Below are positions 32,086 through 44,610 of a stretch of 64,000 nt of DNA, piece by piece. A model generated the notes under the pieces. That model ran no database searches, had not been told where the DNA came from, and saw nothing but the letters and a program-made list of their open reading frames with translations. Position 1 is the stretch's first letter. Every line of letters begins with the position of its first letter. The translations under genes were made by a program, and so were the position numbers. Source of the stretch: Diphasiastrum complanatum (Eukaryota; Streptophyta; Lycopodiopsida; Lycopodiales; Lycopodiaceae); the NCBI GenBank assembly GCA_029204225.1, contig CM055099.1:60915753-60979752 (forward strand), given 5' to 3'.

Positions 32086-32923
32086 ATTAAATTTAAAACT
32101 AGCCTTAGCCCGTGAAAATTAACAAAATATTTTTGTTTTCCATAGACATAAAAGCATTTGGAATACTTTCTAGAATATTATTTTCATAGCATTTGGGAAT
32201 GACACATTCAACTGTATCTTTCTAGAATGTGAAAGCTAGTAAAATCTTTTACTTTCTAATTTGTTTCTTCCACTACTTGTAGATTTGTATAAAGTTCTAA
32301 ATATTATAGATTCTTTTAAGAAAAAATTAAAGTTACCACAAACTTTTTCATGCACATTATTGTCTTACGAAAATGTCTAATCATCATTTGTTGAGGATGT
32401 GGTATCAATAATTGTTTGAGGTTCATTACAATCTTCAAGGCCATGTATCTAAGTTTCCATCATTTTGAAATGTGCTCATGCACATGATTTGAAGCTTGGG
32501 TAGCTATATGTTTGTACCATGTTAGCTCATCCATAGGTGGTAGGCTTAGCCATGTTCATGTAGACTTGCTTTGGAACTGGGAGTATCATCCATATCAGTG
32601 TTATCAGAACATGATTGGGTGTCTTAAAATAGCATTACTACACTCTCCCATTTTTTGTCATTTATTTTGTCGTTGCTATTCCTCACATGATAATGATGAT
32701 CCCAATGTGTAAAATAGGAGTTAAAAGAATGTAAAAAAAATAAATGCAATTGAAATATACAAAAGTGTATGCAAATGCTAACTTTGAGTTTCGTTCTCAA
32801 TTTGGTCTTAAATCTTCAATAGGTAGTCATTCTAAGGGCCAAGGGGCCATCTCTCCAAGAGAGAGTCATAGGTTGCCATGTATTAGAATAAAGATGTGAC
32901 TTGAATCAAGGGGCATAATTTTA

Positions 32924-32926
<3 letters not shown>

Positions 32927-32983
<57 letters not shown>
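32927..32983. repeat. (GA)n microsatellite, 57 bp
   Basis: Uninterrupted GA repeat directly before the GC-rich GGCGCC segment. It creates artificial Arg-Glu and Ser-Leu repeat reading frames, which are not genes. Confidence 0.95.
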
Positions 32984-32985
<2 letters not shown>

Positions 32986-33621
32986 GTAAAGCTACCTTTA
33001 CAAGCTTTACTTCCGACGCCATCGGCGCCAGCTATGTCCCCGGCGCCAGCAACGCCCCTGCTGCTCCCGGCACCGCTCCCGGCGCCGCTGTGACCAGAAT
33101 CCAGTCGGCGCCAAGTTCCTATGGCTGAAAATCTTTGATCGGTTCTAGCGGAGTCCAGAGAGCTCAGATCGATGTGCAATCACCTCACATGATCTAGGCA
33201 TGATTAAAGGAAGCCTGGGGATCAATAAAATCTAGAGAGAGAAAATGACTTTCTAGAAAGAGAAAATCCTAGAGAGAGAAAAACGTGCTTTACCAGCTTG
33301 GGTAGAGTGCTTGGTATGAGGGGAGGTGCCGAATCACACCAATACTATAGGGGAGTGCGGGTTGCGACTCAGGGCGAGCTCCAACCAAGTCTCAGCCTCC
33401 CTTGCTGGAATGTTGTCATGGCTCTCGCCTTGGCATGCTAGCGCCCCGGAGACTAGGGTCGGTCACACACTTGAAATGTAACCTTCTCAGATTTATCAAT
33501 AAAGTGAGATTTTCCTCAAACTGACTCTGATTACCTTCTGGATTTCAGTGTTCAATAAAAATGCCAGTTGTAAGGCCACTTCCAAATTTTTAACTTGGCA
33601 CATAGCTGAGGGTCGTATCCC

Positions 33622-33697
33622 GGGACGCCAGCGGTATGCCGTCGGGACCATTCGGTCCGTGGCGCCAGCGGTATGCTGTCAGGACCATTTGGTCCAG
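33622..33697. repeat. Two tandem copies of a ~38-bp GC-rich unit
   Basis: 33622-33660 and 33661-33697 both read (G)GCGCCAGCGGTATGC, then a GTC-GGACCATT block and GGTCC, with few differences. Confidence 0.8.
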
Positions 33698-33810
33698 GAA
33701 CTGGTTGTTTCCATATCTGTCGCGGCTTGTGGTTCTGAGTGTTCCTTGCATGAACGTGAATGGGTTAAGCTCTTGGGGAACGAGCTTTAACCTGTCGGCT
33801 GAGTTGGATG

Positions 33811-34130
33811 GCTTGCTTGGGTGGACGTTACCTGTTTATGGCTGTCCAGTCTGGCGTGGCGCCAGGTTGGCTTCCACGTGACGAAGCTTTCAGTTGGTTA
33901 AGTCTGATGTAAGTCAGACCGCTTGCTTGGAATGGATGTTACTCGTTTGTAACGAAGCTTCGAGTTGGTTAAGTTTGATGTATGTCGGGCAACTTGCTTG
34001 GAGGGAAGTCACCCACATTGGGACCCCCGATCTGGCATGGCGCCAGGTTGGATCTCAATGTTGGTTTTCAGAACTTCAAGTTGGTTAAGTCAGATCGTTG
34101 TTGGCGAGTTGGCTGCTTGTATGTCAAGTG
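33811..34130. repeat. Degenerate tandem repeats with GCTTGCTTGG and TGGCGCCAGGTTGG
   Basis: Three diverged units beginning GCTTGCTTGG or CTTGCTTGG at about 33811, 33921 and 33993. They share AGTTGGTTAAGT, and the first and third also TGGCGTGGCGCCAGGTTGG-like blocks. The middle unit is shorter by deletion. Reading frames across the array are by-products. Confidence 0.65.
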
Positions 34131-34784
34131 GGTTTGGATGGCAAGAGTTGAAGGCTGGGAAGCTAAGTCGTGGTTCCTGGCTCCCTTTGGGATGCCTGCG
34201 CTAGAGAGAGAGAGCCTTGTTGTTGATAATAGTTGTTGCTTTTGGAGGTCATCGTCTATGGAGATAAGCATCATTTTGGAGGTCAGCATTAGATCATTCA
34301 GTAGGATTGTGGAGGCCAAACATATACGCAAGAGAATGTCATATGTATGCTCTTATCTCTTATATATCATGTACGCAAGAGAATTTTTGGCTTGCACAAC
34401 TGGTATATAGGCCTGCATGGGTGCATGGTATTATTGAGTATCACATATGTATGTAAGACGATTCCCTCTTAAGTCTCCACAAAAGAATCCTATGCTTTCA
34501 ACTAGAAATTTGCCAAGGCCTTAATGGGCATTTCACCAATGTCAACTTAGGAATGTGCAAGAAATAGTTTTGAAGTGTTATGACAAAGTGGGCTATTATG
34601 TTGTGAATGTCTACACTGCCTAGCTGCAAAGAATCGTAATTAGATTCTCTAGGACTATATTCAAGTCATCTTGAGACTATTGGAGACGGGAGACTTCTTT
34701 CATGTGCTACTATCAAACAAGCTTTATCGAGATACCAAGGTTGAGTTGTCCTACTGTGATCATATATTTAACATTACAAAAGAA

Positions 34785-35848
34785 ATCAGCCCACTAGGGT
34801 TGATCATCGATGATGAACCCATTAGGGCTGATTTTTGACGATCAGCCCATTAGGGCTGATTTTTGTTGACAGGGTAGCAGACTGGCAAATGTTTTTTGCA
34901 ACAAACTGAGGCAAATTCTATCTGAAATCGCAATCTGATTGAGGTGATTGAGGTAGTTGAGAAATCGCAACAAACTTTCACAAAATCTGCCTGAAATTTC
35001 AGCGATTGGAGGGTAGCTGACCAGCGATTTCTCCTAGTGAATTTTTGCAAATTTCCAAAACTTTTGACTCCTAGAAGCGATACAAGACAACATATCTACT
35101 CCCTACAAATTGGATTCATAGTATGGGGTTAGCGATTGAGAAGGGGCCTAAATTTGCCCATGTTTCAGCCATCATTTCTAGAGCTCCAGTGACCTAGGAG
35201 CAGCCGTCAAGAAATACATTCATACAACAGCCTCTTCTTCAGGGATTTAATGATCCTGCTTCATGCTCGGATCTTCTCAGTAATCAAAGACTAGTACAGT
35301 AAATGCTTTTCATCCTGACAAGGCCATTTACGTTGCACCAGCTGACAATATTGAGATGATTACGGTCTTTAGTTGAAGGAAGCGCTTCTATCACTTGCGA
35401 TCCTTCGGGTTTTAGAAGCAGCAACAATACTGCAATGGTTGCGACTTTTAGGTGACAAAACTGGTTCTATTATTTTCGATCTTGCTAGTTTTGTTGTGTT
35501 ATTGAAATAGTTGCGTTCATTAGGTGACAACCAGCCAAATGAAGTAGCTAAATCTAAATTTGCCTACTTTATAGCAGATATTTGAGGTAGTTTGAAGGGT
35601 CAAAAATTCAATGATTCCTAATCATGTCTTCTAGAGATATCCCTTCCATGCTACCACGCATAAGAAACACATAACACCCTTTTAATTTTTGTCGTGTAAC
35701 TCAACAAAACCATGCATAACATTATCCATATCATGAAAGCAGCATTTGAGTCTACTTAACCTGACAAATCAGTGTAACTTTCACAAAATCAGGGAGTTAG
35801 AGCTCATTAATGATTTCAGGAAAATAGATCGGCCCATTAGGGCTGATC
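34785..35848. repeat. Dispersed palindromic repeat AGCCCATTAGGGCT
   Basis: Three near copies of ATCAGCCCATTAGGGCTGAT lie at 34785-34804, 34815-34832 and 34840-34860, spaced 28-30 bp apart. A fourth (GATCGGCCCATTAGGGCTGATC) is at 35827-35848, 1 kb away. The core is nearly self-complementary. The origin is unknown to me. Confidence 0.75.
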
Positions 35849-35899
35849 GTCGACGATAATCTCTAATGGGCTAATTTTGGTTTGAAGTATGATCAGCCT

Positions 35900-36399
35900 G
35901 AAGCGCCAATGTTAGTAGGTTATACAGATGCCGATTGGGTAGGTAATATTGATGACAGAAGATCTACTAGTGGTCATACATTCAGTTATGGTACAGCTGC
36001 AATTTCATGAAGCAGCAGAAAGCAACCTACAGTAGTCTTATCATCGACGGAAGCTGAATATCGAGCACTCAGTAATGCTACACAAGAAGCGGTATGATTA
36101 TGAAGATTGCTTGTGGATTTAGGTCAACCACATGTGAATGTGACTACTATATCTTGCGATAATCAAAGTTGCATTCACCTTGCCAAAAATCCAGTTCTAC
36201 ATGTTCGAACCAAGCACATCGAAATACACTACCATTTTGTTCAAGAGAAAATTCTTGATGGAGTCATTGATCTTGTTTTTTTGTAAATCTGAAGATCAAA
36301 TGACAGATATTTTTACTAAGTCATTAGGTAGATGTAAATTTGAGAGGTTTCGTACTCTATTAGGAATAGAAGAATGTAATTTTTATCATTGAGAGAGAG
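35900..36399 (+). pseudogene. Ty1-copia RNase H end and purine tract
   Basis: Frames read MLVGYTDADWVGNIDDRRST, SSTEAEYRALSNATQEAV, SCDNQSCIHLAKNPV and TKHIEIHYHFVQEKI, the classic copia RNase H blocks, with an in-frame stop after the first block. It ends at LLGIEECNFYH then TGA, followed by a GAGAGAGAG polypurine tract and the 3' LTR at 36400. Upstream parts of the element are absent. Confidence 0.85.
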
Positions 36400-36604
36400 T
36401 GTTAGAAATCAATGATAAACTTCATTGTTACTGTTTACGAGGTACATTAATGTTGATAGCTGTGACCAGCTGTCATTTGCCGTAGGCTAGTCTATTAGTC
36501 TACTCGTAGGTTTTCTCTCTCTCTATCAGGGGTTCAGGGTTTATTTGTACATTTTACATTCTGTATGAGTTACTGTGATAGAGTGACAGTGCGCGTTCTT
36601 CTTC
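36400..36604 (+). mobile_element. Start of the copia 3' LTR
   Basis: Begins TGTTAGAAATCAATGATAAA directly after the polypurine tract. A related copy on the minus strand at 53104-53308 matches over the same 205 bp, after which the two diverge. The LTR end is therefore uncertain: either truncated in both or ending here. Confidence 0.7.
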
Positions 36605-38417
36605 CGCCTTCTTGTGGTGATTGCTTATGGTGAATGCTTGATGTTGCATATCTAATTCTTGACAAGTTACCATGAGTAATCTAAGATTGATAAGATCTAC
36701 ACTACCACCCCTCATTCCTGTATGGAATTGCATCAAATTCCGTGATTAAGAATGTGGGAAACCACGTTTGAAATTAAAGCATGACTTCAGAGATGAGGGG
36801 TATGTCATGGAGAAGAGATATTTTATACTTTCACGTTGTACCACTGAAGAAAAAGATTTTGGTTAAGGACTATGTGAAGTCGCTATGGGATGAGACATGA
36901 GACGAATGAGTATAGAATTCGATGAGAAGATGAAAGATGCTCTAGTCTAGTCAGATATGCATGGTTGCATCTTGATATGTTGGGACGAAAATCACATACT
37001 ATGAGGTTGCATGGAGGCCATACATGAAAAATTTCAGAGGACATTAGCAAGCATGTGTTGGTAAGAGCTTCATTCATCCACCCAACAAAGGAGGGTGCAA
37101 TGCATATACTTGCATCCATGAATAGAATAAATTGGTAAGCAATCTCATAAGATGTTACTACAATGCATGTGTTTTTTAGAAATAAAACAATGCAGATTAT
37201 GATAAGTATCATACTTATTAAACTTAGTCAAATGTATTTTGCAATTTTGAATGAGATAGGGGTGGTCAAGACAAACCTAAATGATCAACTATATAGTGTT
37301 AGGCGAGTAGAGGAGTGCAATACAGAACATTTTAAAAAATATTTTATTGAAGAAGAGTTGCAAGAAATTGAAAAGATTCGGGCATGAGAAAAAAGAAAAG
37401 AAAAATGCACTTTGATATTCACTAACGTGTTACATGCTGGCAAGGGTACTTGTTTTATTTTTTATTGCCTTTTGATTTGTTTTAGCATTAGATTTGACAT
37501 GCCATGTATGTGAAATTTCACACGTGTGGAAATGCCCTAATGTTTGTGAATGATCTCCTAAGCAAAGCTTATGCACTTTAGATGAATACTGGATTGAAAT
37601 CCAAGATCTAGATCAAAATCTAAGGCAAAGAGGCAAAGATAGATGCATAGATTGATGACCAAAGTGTTTCCACATTTAAGAAAAGTACTTCATGAAACAA
37701 ACCAAGTAAAATTAAGCTCCTCTCCTCGGGTAGAGAGGGAATAGACCAATTGCTCTCGGGTAGAGAAGGTAATGAGATAGGGGTGGTCAAGACATTTTGG
37801 TAGTGCATTTGTAAAATTCATATAAAAAAGTGAAGTGTGGTAGCACTATAAAAAATTGAAGCAAGATTGCATGAAATTTGAATAAGCTACTATAGAGATC
37901 ATATAGCTTCAAGTTATACATAGATTTGTTTCATGCTAGAGACACATATACATAATAACTATTGTTTATATTAAGATCAGAATCAAGTTTCACAATAATT
38001 TTTATTTTTGAAAAATTAAAATTTGAAATAGATAGGTGCAATATTGTAAAACTGAGGACATGCTCGTTGATGTTTTTAGTAAGCCTTTGACATCTATGAT
38101 TGAGTGAAGAATTCTAGTAAATTTTTTTATTTTCCTTTCTATCAACTTCTTCACCAAGGTTATCAATAAATAATCGAGCCTTGTCATTTGAAATGTCTTT
38201 GCTTTGTGTTTGCATATTTTGAGCATCATGTTGAACTTGTTAATAACACACGCTAATTATATTTAGACTCAAAATTAATACACAAGTATCTATAATAAGC
38301 AACACTAAATCAAGAACATGATATCTGCTAATTCAGTGCTCTATTTGCATCCAAGAGTCCATTGCACATAAACTTCAGCTTAGTATACCATAACTTACAA
38401 GTCCTTCATTTCTCGAG
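36605..38417. other. AT-rich stretch, no gene seen
   Basis: Short frames only. A 23-bp sequence (AATGAGATAGGGGTGGTCAA plus GAC) occurs twice, at about 37249 and 37771, without further shared flanks. Confidence 0.55.
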
Positions 38418-39922
38418 ATGGATGTGGATTCCAATTTTGAGTACATAGATGACGGTGACTGTGAATACGGAGATCAATCTAACTCTGAATTTGAAGATCA
38501 GTATTATGAGCACGGCGATGGCGAATCCAATCAGTGCGAACATGTTTCATATGGAGACTATCTGGAATAATAATGAAAAACATTTTGATGATTATGATGA
38601 TCAACAAGTTTACCAGATTAGTCAACATAATCCAAGTGGTGGTGCTTATAGCAGTTACAGTGACATTGAGGAGCTGAATTCATGTCAATCAGGACAAGAA
38701 CTGCAGGTTTTGAACCAACAAGAAAACATACTAAGTAAATTGCAGGCCACACAAGATCTGATAGTTGAAATGTTGCAGAAAATGAAACAAGATCGGAAGA
38801 TGATAAGGTGAGATGGGAACAAGATCGGCAAGATGATAAGGTGAAATGAGAAAGATTGTTTGCTAGCCTCTCTGGTGGGTAAAACAAAATTGCGGGAGCT
38901 GATCAAAGATGTAATGAGCCATCTACATCGTTCCAACTACCATCTCCATCACAAAATGTAATATGTTCTCAAGATATCCAAAGAAATGACATGGACAAGG
39001 GAAAACATGTATTACAGAGTCATATTGAATATCCGGTCAGACTTGAAAATGACAGGGGAAGGTTGGAACAACGAGTGCAACATGATGAAGAAGAACAACT
39101 ATCAACAATGGAAAAGCTTGTTCAGCAAATAGATCAACCAACTTCATCAACAGCTCTTGATTCTCCATTGAATTCATAGGAAAGGGCCAATCAACATTTA
39201 TGCAGTGCTATGGAATGTTTACAGAATCGGCAACATAAATGTAATTTCCAATTTGAATCCAGCAAGAAAATTCCAAACGCGAGTAGAATGTCAATGCAAG
39301 GACACCGAAAATCAGCTGAGGATAATGAGAACGATGCGGAGGATAATGAGGACAACATTTTTGTTTTGAAAGTTGATCTTTAATTGAGTAGTACAAAGGC
39401 CAGTCCAGGCAATGAAGAAGTCAATGAGGCAAATCACTCAAGGACCTCATCTTCCTTGAGATCACAAGAACAGTTGCATCACGTTCAACCAGAAGACTTT
39501 TCTAAGACTTCTTGTGAAATGGAATTAATAGACAAGGATAAAATTGATCTATATGAATGTTTCACATTCAGTATAGAGTGCACAATGAAATGTGATGAGA
39601 CTTACAATATACAAGCTGAAAATTGTTCAAGCTATGAGATGGGAAAAATAATTGAAGATTCATTATATCAAAGTTTCCAGTTTGTGGTTCAAAATATTGG
39701 AGATATCAATAAATTTGAACATGACGATGTAATCTACGAAAGATTTTTCGTAGAGACTTTGAGTGAACGAGATATCATCACTCTTTGCAAGCATCTCATT
39801 CACTCGATATTCTTGGAAATGAATGTCCATTCAAAATATCATTCATTATTTCCAGAGATGATCAATCAAAGCATATTGGTCCCTATATTGGGAATTGATC
39901 ATGACAATGATTCTTTCATGTG
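38418..39922 (+). pseudogene. Unrecognised acidic ORF remnants
   Basis: From ATG at 38418 an acidic frame (MDVDSNFEYIDDGDCEYGDQ) runs about 50 codons to a stop. A second frame (38449-38811) continues with Gln/Asp-rich sequence and a coiled-coil-like helix (LSKLQATQDLIVEMLQKMKQ). A third (38991-39179) and a fourth (39384-39923, 179 codons; SERDIITLCKHLIHSIFLEM) follow with stops between. The arrangement resembles a decayed gag-like or low-complexity polyprotein on the plus strand. I do not recognise the family and see no zinc knuckle or enzyme motif. Confidence 0.4.
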
Positions 39923-40855
39923 AGATCTCCACAATTCAAATGCAAGATTCATGGTTATCATCCGTTGACCCCCTGCAGCCCGCCGTACACCATCCCAATA
40001 CACTATCTTGTCGATGCTTACCGCGCAAGAAGTCATCACCCTTCGCATTGATGGCTGCTTTGCAATTTTGACAACCGTAGGAATAGATACCATGGATACC
40101 ATGCAAGTGCCTCTCAGCTAGGACCTTTTTGTAGTCCAGAAGGCCTTTTCCAGTTTCGATACTAGATTAGCGATTTTTTGTTCTAGATTAGCACTTTTGG
40201 ATCACACAATCAAGAGCAATAAAAAACAATGATCAAACATGCAAATTCCACTCCACACGTGTGTGGTACGATCTCCAGTACAACTTGCTATTAGAAAATA
40301 AATGTAATCAAGTTTAGTTTACTATGGAATCATAAAATCACAAGACAAATGTAGGAAAAACTTGAGATTGCCAATTTGCTCTCAAATCTCTATCTTGCAT
40401 GTATGGAATGATGGATTGATGGTACAATATGGATCTTCTCCTTTGAAGGTTAGGTGAAAATCCAGCATGTTTCACATTTTTTGTCCTAATATGTCAATCT
40501 TACCTAACTCTAGAGTTATGCCAATTTGATGGTTAGGTTACTCAACTACCTCCATGTTTGAGGAGTTTGGTCCTATAATTTAGGAATCATTTCCAAGCAT
40601 CCCAACTAACCTTATGAATGAGATACCTATCTAGGCTAGCCTTCACACGTGACAACATGTATTCACACATGAGTACAATTCTCACAAAAAATTGTGTACA
40701 AACCAAGCTAGAATTTGTCAATTTTCACAAAAATCATTGTTGTTTTCAATAACCATGATGTTGAATTTGAATATTGTTTACCCAACAACAATGCAATTCA
40801 AGTTTCATTACAATCAATTTTAAGTGATGCTAAAAGCTAATGATATTAATATTAG

Positions 40856-41514
40856 TCATGCATGCTCTGTCTCATTACACGCCTTAACATAATCTCCAAA
40901 ATCAAATGTATGTCGGATTAGTGACACAACTGATTTTGGGGCATATGATTCCTCAATCATACTTTGAAGCACTAATAATAATAAAAAGGTCTTCTTGTGT
41001 CTAAGCCTCTTAGAAAAACAACTAAATACTTGATTTATTTGATCATAAGTGGAGCCCACCAACAAGAATCCTATTTTTTTAAAAATATTTTTGTCCACCA
41101 ACATTGACAAATATACTAGCACAGTTTGATTCTTATTTTCTCTAGCCAGATAACCATGCTGCAAATGAAGAGTTTCAAGAAGATTTTCACCAAATTCTAA
41201 TATATTATTATGTATAATGATAATTGTCCAATTTGGATCGTTTTGAATATTAGGATAATTAAAAATCACATCGAACTCCAAAGTACCATTGAATACAAGT
41301 GCCCCAATCAAATAAATTTAAATAGAATCAATTTTGTTCGAAATTTTCAACACCTTGACAAAATGAGACAACTTTCTCTTTTGATCCATGTCATCAATGA
41401 CAAGGCCCAAATATTTTGAGAACTCTTCGAACATTTTTTTTCGATGTTTCACAAGCTTCTATCTCTCAATTGTTTGTTGATCATTGTGTATTTGGAAGGC
41501 TTTTGCAGCATCCA
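40856..41514 (-). pseudogene. Unrecognised spliced pseudogene, downstream exon
   Basis: On the minus strand the exon begins after a TTTTTAG acceptor at 41515-41516 and reads about 219 codons to a stop at 40856: DAAKAFQIHNDQQTIER, FEEFSKYLGLVIDDMDQKRK, NGTLEFDVIFNYPNIQNDPN, YLSMLVDKNIFKKIGFLLV, FGDYVKACNETEHA. Only two in-frame stops interrupt it (TAG at 41459-41461, TAA at 41318-41320). The predicted protein is helical without recognised motifs. It was once a cellular-looking coding sequence; the family is unknown to me. Confidence 0.6.
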
Positions 41515-41634
41515 CTAAAAACAACAAATCAAATAAGCAAAAATAATATAACATAAATTTTTTAAATATTTTGTAACTAAGCATATCAATTTCAAAGTAA
41601 CCAGAATCCAATAACTTGCTCAATGAAATTTTAC

Positions 41635-41752
41635 CTTTTCCATCAAGAGTCTTTGCAAGTTGTTTAGTAGACTTTATAAAGGTTCACAAGTAAAATTGAC
41701 TGTCATTTATTTCTTTGAAACTTTTAGTAGACCAAAATCTCTCTTTCAAATC
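41635..41752 (-). pseudogene. Unrecognised spliced pseudogene, upstream exon
   Basis: A 118-bp exon on the minus strand between a TTTTTCAG acceptor (41753-41754) and a GAAAAG|GTAAAA donor (41633-41635). It encodes DLKERFWSTKSFKEINDSQF and STKQLAKTLDGK with one stop (TGA at 41684-41686). The phase-1 junction continues exactly into the next exon (Val codon split G|TG). The 120-bp GT-AG intron 41515-41634 is retained, so the copy is not a processed pseudogene. Further exons upstream (42.3 kb and below) could not be defined. Confidence 0.55.
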
Positions 41753-41759
41753 CTGAAAA

Positions 41760-44370
41760 ATTTGAATAACTTATATATGGCACATAGTTTCTATAGAAGA
41801 AGTCTGTGTACATAATAAATATCTCCAATTTTGTAAAATTGTCAATATTTTTTTAGGCAGATCTATGACATCAAACCGTCGCATTTAAAGCATTTGAAAA
41901 GACATTCTTCCTTACTTAGAGCCTTGACGTCAGATATATTTGTATTCTTACATGCATTATTTGAAGTCTAGAACTTGCATGGATGGACTTGTAATCTTTA
42001 TAACAAACTTTTGTTCAATTCAAAAAATAAGCAAAACATTTCTTGTCCAACTTAACAATTGCACATAAGTAGCAATTGCTCCATAGAAAAGAATTTAATT
42101 GTTCTTCTTCAATTCTCTTGAAACTTGTAAGCAAGAGGATCAATAGCAAAATATGTTTCATACATTATAAATCTCAGGTTTTGCAAGCAGATGCTTTTGA
42201 TGATCGTGGTTTGAACTGAAAGTCTCTATTGTGTCTCTTTTATAATTTTAGCTCTGACTTATACATCGATCTTATGGCACCTGTGGTGGTTCAATGATAG
42301 AGAACCATGTATTCAATGCAAAGGTCGAGGAGTCTCATGTCTCACAACTTCAGTGTTGACAGCATGATCATAATTTATTTCCACATGTTGAACATTGTCA
42401 AGAAACAAAATGGGGCGCAATTTTCTGTCTCACTACTGTATTGTTCATTTGCTCAATTTTGTATGAATGATTCATCTTGAATATTTCTGCTGCTAACTGT
42501 TGCGTTTCTGTTCCTACACGCCTACGCTCAAAGCTTCAAGCTTCCGCTGCTGGTCATCCCCACATTTTACGACACATACTTCATGTAAATAGGGCTCAAC
42601 CCTTTCATTTTGATTATTTCAATGACTTTCGGAAATTCCTTTCATTGCTCTTTTCACGCATTGTATTGTGGAAGTTAGTAGTGTTGGAAATATGTTGTAA
42701 TAGTGTCGAATTAAATATTCGACAATTATGCGAATGCGGATAATGCAGAACTATCGAATTGCATCTATGTCAAAGCTACAACTAATCATTGTACACAAAT
42801 TGCGAAATTGAGAAGTGAATGTTAATAACTTAGTGCATTTGTGTCTTTATCACCTACCATGAATAAATGCAACAAACTGTAAAAACAGAACATTTGAATA
42901 AGATGAACGTATGCCCAAGTAATCTATTTATTGAGGTTTGAATAACAAAGGTACAATACTTTCGCTATCTTATTCTAATAATGCTAAGCAGATAGCTTTG
43001 CTTATTCTACTATAAAAATTCGCTCATACGTAGGCTGTAATCGTGATAGTTTATTACAAACTAGTTATGCTCGTCAACAGAATTACTAATCAACTCAAAG
43101 AGTGGAGAAAACGAATCTAATGAAGTAAACTTAGACAAATTTTTAATTTTATAAAAAACTTAATAAATATGTAAACTAAGTCTATATCTTTAGTTGTTGG
43201 CACAGCCCTAGATAGAATACATCCTTTTTCTAGGTGGCAGTTGCCATAGGTAGTTCCCAAGAGTAGTTAAAATAAAAGTAGTCTTATTGTACCACAATAT
43301 TGTGGGTCTAGTCATAAGATTAGGACCAGTTTTGTAAGGGAAGCTCCCTAAGATCCTACTTACAAGACAAAACACAATGAAAAACACACTATGGAGCAAC
43401 CACCCAACCAAGTAGAAGCAACCAATCAACTCTAGAAGCTTCACCCCCAAGCCAAGGAGTAAGAAGCATGAAGGTAGAGTGAAACCCTGACAATGAATCC
43501 ATGATCACAATGAAGAGTAGGGCGAGTTTGGCCTCAACATATAGAGCCAAAAGAAACCTGGGCACATAGCCATGCATAGCCCTGAGTTCCCTATACATAG
43601 ATTCACCTACAATAGAGTCCTAAGCATGGACCACCTATCCATAGAATTGCTATTGATAACTCTACACATGCATACATTGTCTCATACCTTGTCTAAACTC
43701 CATTTAGTGTGTTCTGGGCCTCACAAGGATATTAGTTACTTTCGGGTCACATCCAGTATGACGTGGCATAACTAACAGCTTGATTTCATGGAGTACCGTA
43801 TATCCAAGACTAGGAGTATACTAAATCCTACTTACTGGCCATGGACATAGCATTCTTCTCTCCTTAAACTGCTTCTATCCTTAGAAGCTCTCTAAATAGG
43901 AAAGAATAACAGGAACATTTCTTTTAACTTTAAATATCAACCTAGAAAATCATTATCCTTAGTTAAACTTTCACTTCAAACAAGTACTCAGAGATAATCC
44001 TATCTTCCAAATGATAATCTCTACACTAGAGTACAACTCATGTTTGAAAAGTACACTAAGCGATAAAATTTCCATCTAGGTTGCATTCATCACAAGTTAG
44101 TAACATCATCTTCATGTAAAGCACATACATGAAACACTGGGTGAAATAACCTAACTTAAGAGATTAAAGTTAAAGAAATAATAAAATAATTACGATTACA
44201 GTATGAAATTATCCATAACTCTGACAAATAATTTATAAGCTTTCAAGTACAAATACCCTTAGAATCCAAAATCTAAGATATGATAATTCATTCAATTAGA
44301 ATTTCTAGGAGAATCATTAAGATATAGAATGATTAAAACTCAACTCTGAATATCCCAGTTACTCTTTTGA
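41760..44370. other. Gene-free AT-rich stretch
   Basis: No supported gene. Fragments on the minus strand near 41870-42150 may be more of the pseudogene (a C-F-K-C motif is visible), but the frames are too short to call. Confidence 0.45.
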
Positions 44371-44610
44371 GTTAAATGCTCCTATAATCATTCTAGTTGT
44401 CTATGTTGATGACACACTTATCTTCTCAAGAAGAGATAAGTTAATTTCAGATGTCAAAAGAGACATTTCTGAAATATTTGAGATCGCTGACCTAGGAGAA
44501 CTAAAATCTATCTAGGCTTGCAGATCATGAGAGATTTTGAAAGTGGTAAGTTGTATCTTCACCAACAAAAGTACACTCAAAAGATCATTGAAGACATCAA
44601 CGAAGAAGAT
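44371..44610 (+). pseudogene. Ty1-copia reverse transcriptase, C-terminal piece
   Basis: APIIILVVYVDDTLIFSRRD carries the copia RT active-site motif YVDD, followed by ISEIFEIADLGELK and, after a one-base frame slip and a lost codon, LGLQIMRDFESGKLYLHQQK. Stops follow. The N-terminal RT is missing. Confidence 0.8.

Larger units (their letters stand above)
32086..35899. other. Gene-free stretch with GA tract and GC-rich tandem repeats
   Basis: No supported gene. It contains the GA microsatellite (32927-32983), a GC-rich segment full of GGCGCC motifs (32995-33120), an AATAAA near 33500 followed by sequence like an LTR end, tandem repeats (33622-33697 and 33811-34130) and a palindromic repeat (34785-35848). 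The whole may be an old LTR-type element, but no second LTR was found. Confidence 0.5.

Noticed and set aside
33982-34410. 142-codon plus-strand frame as a gene
   Set aside because: It spans degenerate tandem repeats, and the overlapping frames look equally good; no domain is visible.
34785-34860. CRISPR-like array because of the regular short repeats
   Set aside because: Only three units with spacers of about 10 bp in a plant nuclear context.
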